16,480 nt of DNA from VGWG01 sp964580075 (lineage in GTDB: Bacteria; Verrucomicrobiota; Kiritimatiellia; RFP12; JAAYNR01): NCBI GenBank assembly GCA_964580075.1, contig CAZOJL010000072.1, positions 1 through 16,480 on the forward strand, written 5' to 3'. The notes under the pieces were generated by a model. That model searched no databases and had not been told where the DNA came from. It worked only from the letters and a program-made list of their open reading frames with translations. Of this stretch, positions 1 to 5,100 are shown in pieces (positions within the stretch are counted from its first letter, which is position 1; every line of letters begins with the position of its first letter). A program made the position numbers and the translations under genes.

Positions 1-17
1 TTTTTGATCGGGTTCAT

Positions 18-45
18 TTATAACTCCTTATAACTCCTTATAACA
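18..45. repeat. 10-bp AT-rich tandem repeat (TTATAACTCC, about 2.8 copies)
   Basis: TTATAACTCC occurs at 18-27 and 28-37, followed by a partial third copy TTATAACA at 38-45. The period of about one DNA helical turn would place each copy on the same face. This could be a regulator-binding array or simply an AT-rich intergenic repeat. The base composition contrasts sharply with the GC-rich genes downstream. Confidence 0.7.
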
Positions 46-113
46 GTTTATAGCCGATAGACGCTATAATTTGCTAAACTTGGTATAAAGTCAAGGGGAA
101 TCGGCAGAAAAGG

Positions 114-243
114 CAGCAATTCTAATTATGGCACATCCGTACAATCGAAATCGAAATCGCTATCGAATTCCTTGCTTTCTCGTCGATTTCGGTCCCGATC
201 CCGATTTGGATCCCGATAGCGGCTGCCCGTGTTAGAATTGCTG
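114..243. repeat. 130-bp inverted-repeat element with AATCGN hexamer words
   Basis: The ends are a perfect 12-bp inverted repeat: CAGCAATTCTAA at 114-125 and its reverse complement at 232-243. Inside the left half are hexamer units AATCGA, AATCGA, AATCGC and TATCGA (143-166). The right half (182-217) carries the same theme in the opposite orientation (GTCGAT, TTCGGT, CCCGAT, CCCGAT, TTGGAT, CCCGAT). The whole can fold into a long imperfect hairpin. No open frame inside looks real. A second element of the same style, with different ends, lies at 8054-8190. Confidence 0.75.
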
Positions 244-264
244 GGTTAAAAAATCCTCTGCTTG

Positions 265-284
265 CCCGAAGCGGCCGTTTCGGG
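265..284. promoter_or_regulatory. 20-bp palindrome upstream of the ferredoxin
   Basis: The sequence from CCCGAAGCGG to CCGTTTCGGG is a continuous inverted repeat, with ten pairs per arm and only one G-T wobble. It lies about 90 bp before the ferredoxin start. Such symmetry fits a dimeric regulator site or a cruciform/terminator remnant. There is no T-run after it, so a terminator is less likely. Function is inferred only from symmetry. Confidence 0.4.
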
Positions 285-375
285 TATCGTATATGCCTTT
301 CCCACGTCACAGGATGTCCCGTGTGTGTCCGCGGGACCGGATCGACGGTTCGGGACAAACCAAAGGAGAATCACG

Positions 376-549
376 ATGGCCTACGTCATTACGGATAAGT
401 GCACCGTGTGCGGTGCGTGCAAGGATTCCTGCCCCGTTGAAGCGATCAGCGAGGGAGACCCCAAGTACGTGATTGATGCCGACACCTGTGTGGACTGCGG
501 CGCCTGCACGGGCGCATGCCCGAACGATGCGATCGAACCGGGTGAGTGA
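376..549 (+). CDS. 2[4Fe-4S] ferredoxin, 57 aa
   Basis: A small cytoplasmic electron carrier of the bacterial (clostridial-type) ferredoxin family. Two classical cluster motifs are visible, CxxCxxCxxxCP at Cys9-Cys12-Cys15-Cys19 and again at Cys38-Cys41-Cys44-Cys48, which would bind two [4Fe-4S] clusters in a pseudo-twofold fold. Length and cysteine spacing are as usual for the family, and no cysteine is missing. The ATG at 376 is chosen because AAAGGAG at 362-368 lies 7 bp upstream and the protein then starts MAYVITDKC, the standard beginning. It is separated from folD by 122 bp with a hairpin, so it is probably transcribed mainly on its own. The redox partner cannot be told from context; such proteins serve enzymes such as pyruvate:ferredoxin oxidoreductase or hydrogenases in anaerobes. 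Confidence 0.96.
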   Translation: MAYVITDKCTVCGACKDSCPVEAISEGDPKYVIDADTCVDCGACTGACPNDAIEPGE

Positions 550-579
550 GGCGTCCGTCCCGCCGGCGGCGGGTGGTTT

Positions 580-607
580 GCTTCTGAAACCTGGCTTCTG
601 AAACCTG
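580..607. repeat. Perfect 14-bp tandem duplication
   Basis: GCTTCTGAAACCTG occurs twice back to back at 580-593 and 594-607, in the spacer between the ferredoxin and folD. It runs directly into the hairpin that follows. It is one of several short word repeats found in the spacers of this window. Confidence 0.85.
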
Positions 608-655
608 CGCTTGCAGAACCGACGAAGAAGGGTCTTGCAAGCGCCTCGTCTTTAA
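607..655 (+). terminator. Hairpin between ferredoxin and folD, possible terminator
   Basis: GCGCTTGCA at 607-615 and TGCAAGCGC at 636-644 form a perfect 9-bp stem with a 20-nt loop, and further partial pairing is possible inside the loop. CTCGTCTTTAACTTT follows, which is only weakly T-rich. It could end ferredoxin transcription or reduce read-through into folD. The missing strong U-tract keeps confidence moderate. Confidence 0.45.
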
Positions 656-671
656 CTTTGAGGGGTATCCT

Positions 672-1559
672 ATGGGCGCAACAATCATTGATGGCAAGCA
701 GGCGGCGGCGGAGATGCGCGTGGAAATCGCGCGCCGGGTGGCGGAACTCAAGGCGCGCACCGGTGTCACGCCCGGGCTCGGTGTAATCCTCGTGGGTCTG
801 GACCCCGCCTCCACCTCGTATGTGACCGCCAAGGAGAAGGCCTGCGCCGAAGCGGGGATGCTCTCCGATGATCGTCGGCTCCCGGCGGACAGCTCGCAGG
901 CCAGCGTGTTGGCCGAGGTCGGTCGCATGAACGCCGATCCCCGCATCCACGGTATTCTCGTCCAACTTCCCCTCCCGCGCCACATTGATGAAAAGGCGGT
1001 GATCAACGCGATCACGCCCGACAAGGACGTCGATGGCTTCACGCCGGTGAATATCGGGCGGATGCTGATTGACGAGCCGTGCTATCTCCCCTGCACCCCG
1101 AACGGCATTATCCAACTGCTGATCCGAAGCGGAATCGCAACCTCGGGCCGCCATGCGGTGGTCATCGGGCGCTCCAACATCGTCGGCAAGCCGGTCGCAC
1201 ACCTGCTGATGCGCAAGGGCCCCGGCGGCAATGCGACCGTGACGGTCTGCCATACTGGCACCCGCGATCTGGCCGCGTTCACCCGGCAGGCCGACATCCT
1301 CGTGGTGGCCGCGGGCCGCGCCGGCACCGTCACCGGCGACATGATCAAGCCGGGCGCAACGGTGATCGACGTCGGCGTCAATCGCATCCCCGACGCGTCG
1401 GCCCGCAACGGCTTCCGGCTCGCCGGCGACGTTGATTTCGCCTCGGCGTGCCAGACCGCCGGCCACATCACTCCCGTTCCCGGCGGCGTCGGTCCCATGA
1501 CCATCACCATGCTGCTTTACAACACACTCGAATCGGCCGAACGGGCCGCTTCGCGGTAA
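672..1559 (+). CDS. folD: Bifunctional methylenetetrahydrofolate dehydrogenase / methenyltetrahydrofolate cyclohydrolase, 295 aa
   Basis: FolD interconverts 5,10-methylene-, 5,10-methenyl- and 10-formyl-tetrahydrofolate in the cytoplasm, supplying one-carbon units for purine and formyl-Met synthesis. The family hallmarks are visible. The catalytic segment SYVTAKEKAC has Tyr50 and Lys54, the numbering of the E. coli enzyme. ILVQLPLP lies near residue 100, PDKDVDGF follows, the dinucleotide-binding VVIGRSNIVGKPVA segment is at about 155-170, and the C-terminal PVPGGVGPMT motif is near 275. Length is typical (about 285-300 aa). GAGG at 660-663, about 8 bp before the ATG, supports this start. The next gene begins 5 bp after its stop, so the two are almost certainly co-transcribed. 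Nothing is truncated or missing. Confidence 0.98.
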   Translation: MGATIIDGKQAAAEMRVEIARRVAELKARTGVTPGLGVILVGLDPASTSYVTAKEKACAEAGMLSDDRRLPADSSQASVLAEVGRMNADPRIHGILVQLPLPRHIDEKAVINAITPDKDVDGFTPVNIGRMLIDEPCYLPCTPNGIIQLLIRSGIATSGRHAVVIGRSNIVGKPVAHLLMRKGPGGNATVTVCHTGTRDLAAFTRQADILVVAAGRAGTVTGDMIKPGATVIDVGVNRIPDASARNGFRLAGDVDFASACQTAGHITPVPGGVGPMTITMLLYNTLESAERAASR

Positions 1560-1564
1560 ATCCC

Positions 1565-2050
1565 ATGCCCCCCAGACCGGCCCAACGCCTCGTGCTCTTC
1601 GTCTGCACCGGCAACACCTGCCGCAGCCCGATGGCCGAGGCGCTGTTGCGTCGCGCGCTCCCGGAGGGCACGGACTGGGAGGTCGCCTCGGCCGGCCTGT
1701 GCGCCCCGCACGGGCTCGCGGCCAGTGCGGGCGCGGTCGCGGCGCTGCGCGATGTCGATGTCGATGTCGATCTCGCGACCCACCACAGCCGTTTGCTGAC
1801 CGCCGCGTGGATCCGCCAGGCCGACGTGATCGTGGCGCTTGCGAGCACCCATCGCGACCAGATCCTCCGCGACCACCCCGACGCCGGAAAACGTCTCTTT
1901 CTTCTGCGATCATTCGATGCCGCCGCCGCGGTCCACGACCGCGACATTGCCGATCCCGTCGGCGCCAGTGCCGCCGCCTACCGCCTCTGCCGTGACCGCA
2001 TTGCGGCCGCCATTCCCGGTCTCGTGGAATTCCTGGCCACGTTGTCCTGA
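1565..2050 (+). CDS. Low-molecular-weight phosphatase, likely protein-arginine-phosphatase type, 161 aa
   Basis: A cytoplasmic cysteine phosphatase of the LMW-PTP fold. The P-loop CTGNTCRS has nucleophile Cys14 and phosphate-binding Arg20. The general-acid loop is DPVG with Asp130. In the family, a Thr at the fifth P-loop position (here Thr18, as in the B. subtilis arginine phosphatase YwlE) favours phospho-arginine, whereas tyrosine phosphatases have Ile there; applying this here is inference. The ATG at 1565 gives MPPRPAQRLVLFVCTGN, the right lead-in. A longer open frame upstream lies inside folD and lacks homology. No strong ribosome-binding site is seen and the start is 5 bp after the folD stop, so translation is probably coupled. 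A GATGTC repeat inside the gene encodes Asp-Val repeats (about residues 63-69). No McsB kinase is in the window. Confidence 0.93.
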   Translation: MPPRPAQRLVLFVCTGNTCRSPMAEALLRRALPEGTDWEVASAGLCAPHGLAASAGAVAALRDVDVDVDLATHHSRLLTAAWIRQADVIVALASTHRDQILRDHPDAGKRLFLLRSFDAAAAVHDRDIADPVGASAAAYRLCRDRIAAAIPGLVEFLATLS

Positions 2051-2069
2051 GATGCAGACAGCGCCTCTC

Positions 2070-2090
2070 CTGATCGTTCACCTCGATCAG
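2070..2090 (+). terminator. Hairpin after the folD-phosphatase pair
   Basis: CTGATCG at 2070-2076 and CGATCAG at 2084-2090 make a perfect 7-bp stem with a 7-nt loop, starting 20 bp after the phosphatase stop codon. AAAGTCTT follows instead of a T-run, so intrinsic termination is not certain. Its position between two transcription units is the main support. Confidence 0.4.
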
Positions 2091-2096
2091 AAAGTC

Positions 2097-2128
2097 TTGA
2101 CTTCGATCCGTCCTACTGGAAATATACT
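2097..2128 (+). promoter_or_regulatory. Candidate promoter of the giant secreted protein gene
   Basis: TTGACT at 2097-2102 matches five of six bases of the sigma70 -35 box. TATACT at 2123-2128 is a good -10 box, but its spacing of 20 bp is too long; at 17 bp spacing the hexamer is the poorer AAATAT (2120-2125). The region is locally AT-rich. It lies 50-80 bp before the start codon and after the hairpin at 2070-2090, a sensible place for a promoter. Confidence 0.4.
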
Positions 2129-2175
2129 TATCGCTATTCGCCCACATGCGCGAGTCCGACGGAGGATGATGCTCT

Positions 2176-5100
2176 ATGAATGTTCATTCGATTGACAGGC
2201 ATGAAATGAAACACGTTTTTCCCCGCCGAAAGACCGGTCTCTGCCTGGCCCTCCTAGCCGGTATTCTCGCCTTGGATCCCGGGCTGCCCGCAGACGCTGC
2301 TGAAATGAGCGAGATCGAAGCGATTATGAACGCTCCGAACGCTGAAGACCTGGCGATTCAATTGAACGCCATGGTACAGGTGAACGATCAGAGTGGAATC
2401 TGGATCATGAGCATCGGACCGGCGTCGGATAACCTGGGCGATAACTACGGCGAATGGATGGATTTGGCACTTATTCCGCTTGAAATGCGTCCGATTGTCG
2501 CACTCGCGGCAGGTCAAATGCGTTCTCGCACGGCGGTCCCCGTCCTGCTTGAATGGCTTTGCGACAAACAGACGGCGGCAGACGCCTTCCTGCGCGAAGC
2601 CGCCCTTTACGCGCTTGGCCAGATTGGCGACAAGCGCGCGGCTGAGGTCTTGAAATCCTTTGAAACCCACGCCGACGAGTGGACCCGATTCTTCGCCACG
2701 GAAGCCGGCGCCCGTATCGCCGGCAAACCCGACGAGACCACTCCGCGCTGGTCCAAGACCCGGCTGAACCTGGCGTCGTGCAACCTGAACTGGTACTTCC
2801 ACGACATGGTCAAGAAAGCCTTCAACGGGACTGTCAAGGACTACCGCGGCCATATGCCGCCCCTCGGCCCGCAAGTGTCCCGACTGATCAACGAGGGTCT
2901 GGTCTTCGACGGTGAAGGCAACCCGGTGACAGACATCGTTTTGTTGTGGGACATGCTTACCGATCCCCGATACAGCACGTCTTTCATGAACTGGCGCCTC
3001 TATCACTACGCCCGACGCGGAGGCCAGGTCATCATGGACCAGCAGGGTTTGTTCTGGATTCACCGGAAATACGAAATGATAGGCGAGGGGGATGCGGCAA
3101 TTCGAGGCAAGCTCCTGGCGGAGTTTCGCTATCAGCGGGGGCCCTGGGATGCGCTGTATCCGGAAAAACTTGAGAAGAACCCCGCGTTCCCTCCGGTCGA
3201 CGATCTTGGGGCGCTGTACAAAGACTTCTACTATGGCTATCGCCGGATCGGACGAGGCGGCTGTTTGCTGATGTCGGAATCGAACGAATCCATGGAAAAG
3301 GCCATCAGTGGCATCCCACCTGTCGCCCCGGTGAGATACTGGACAATGCCCGACGCGCGGCCCTTCTTCCAGGAAATCTTCGCCTGGCTCAAGGACGGCC
3401 CCGATCACCGGCCGGCGTCCGTCGGCTGGCGTGACGAGCCGATCCCCAGCGACAAGGACCCACGCAAACTCGCGATCCTCTACGCCGGGGCCATCAACAA
3501 GGTGGTCGTATCGCAGATTCAGAATCAAGCCCCCACTGCGCCCTTCGTCCCGGAGATGAAGCTATTCAGGGCCGACAACCAGTTGGCCTCCTCTGTAAAG
3601 GGCAAGCCCGTGACGGGCAAGGCGGGCGAATGGACACTGCAGAAGCTTGGACTGGAGTTGCCAATCCTAACGCTCCCGGACACAAATTACCGGCTCGAGA
3701 TTTCCGTGCTGGACACCGACGGCAAGGTCCACCACTGCATGAATCGAACCGTCGAGGTGCGGGGGCGGTTCGAGATGGCTTTGCAGGGATGGCCGGCGAT
3801 GATCGACAGCGAGGCCCTTGTCTCGGCGACGTTGCAGATCAAGGACATGGCGACCGGCCCCTATCCGCCGTTGCAGGGGCGTCTGCGGCTGGTTAATGAT
3901 GACTTCGACCGGGTCTACAGGACTTGGCGGGCGCCGTGGAACAGCAAGGATGACGTTGCCATGGACATGCTTCTCCCGGGCGCCTTGCCGGCGGCGCAGT
4001 ACGCCTTGCGCGTCGACTTGGTCGACGACCAAGAACAGGTTTACGGCCGTCTCGTCAAACCGCTCGCGCGCCAGGCGGTTTACGAACAACGCCGCATTTT
4101 CCAGTGGTCCGAATGGATACAGGCGGGGATGGGGGCTATCGCCGAGAACCTGCACAAAGTCGGGATCAACACGCTGGCCAACAACGCGGCCTTCATGTCG
4201 TACCCCGGCTTCGCGTACGAATGGTATTATGACACCACCTACTTCTTCATCCAGCCGTCGCGCATGGGCGATCACTACCTCTCTGCGGTTGGCAAGTTCA
4301 GGGGCGAGCGGGTTGGACCGTATCGCCCAAAGAAACCCACCCTGCATGACCCCGGCCAGCCTCACGGCACGATAGGAAGCTACATCGGCGTGGGCGCAAA
4401 CGCCCTGAATGACGCGCGCAAGGTATCGGTGGACATGATCGAAGAATCCGAAATGGAGGACCTTTCCTATGGCTACAACTACGCGCTCCAGCTCGAGTAC
4501 ATGCTGAAGGACATTTGGCAGACCGTCGAGAATCTCAACGGGGACCAGGGCAGCGATTTTCTCTCCTGGGAAGAGATTCCGTTCGCCCAGTTCAAAATTG
4601 GTTTCGGCTGGTCTGTGCGTGAAGGAGGCTGGGTCTTTTACTCTCATCGCGCCCAGACGATCCATGTTCGCGCTCTGGCCCTTCGCGAACATAACCCCTA
4701 CCTGCGCATCGAAGCCGGCGCGGGCAACAGAGAATGGTATTACGATGGTTTGCACACCCGTTTCTACGAAGGCAACCTGCTCGTGCCTGCCGTCGGGCTG
4801 ATCAGCGATATTCCGAGCCATCCCCGTGCCGCCAAGACCTGGCTGATGGACTTCAAGAATGACTACACCTTCTCCGGCCAGGGGCGTAAGATATGGGCTT
4901 CGATCGCCGGTAACGCCCGCCATATCACCCTCTTTCAGTCGGGTGGTCACTTCGGCGGCGGCACCTGGTGGTGGGGACTGACGACTCTCAGCAACGCCAT
5001 TCACAGCGTCCGCCCCTATGAACCGATCCTCATCGACACCCGCACCCGACTCTCTCCCGACATCGTCGTCTACGGCACCGATGGCACGGGCTCCACGCCG

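Larger units (their letters stand above)
1..375. other. Gene-free leader region upstream of the ferredoxin
   Basis: No convincing coding region is seen here. An open frame runs in from position 262 into the ferredoxin, but its N-terminal part does not resemble a ferredoxin, and a good ribosome-binding site sits just before the ATG at 376. The region holds an AT-rich 10-bp repeat (18-45), a TATAAT hexamer at 65-70 without a matching -35 box, a 130-bp inverted-repeat element (114-243), a 20-bp palindrome (265-284) and a smaller GTCCCG/CGGGAC hairpin (316-321 with 332-337). The ferredoxin promoter cannot be fixed by eye. Confidence 0.6.

Noticed and set aside
381..2147. 588-codon minus-strand open frame opposite ferredoxin, folD and the phosphatase
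   Set aside because: Arg/Gly/Pro-rich translation typical of the antisense of GC-rich genes; the three plus-strand genes have clear family motifs.
2254..3528. Long minus-strand open frame inside the giant gene, with similar ones at 3667-5004 and 6178-7263
   Set aside because: No motif or ribosome-binding site, and codon-phase shadowing of a plus-strand gene with a signal peptide and continuous domain-like sequence.
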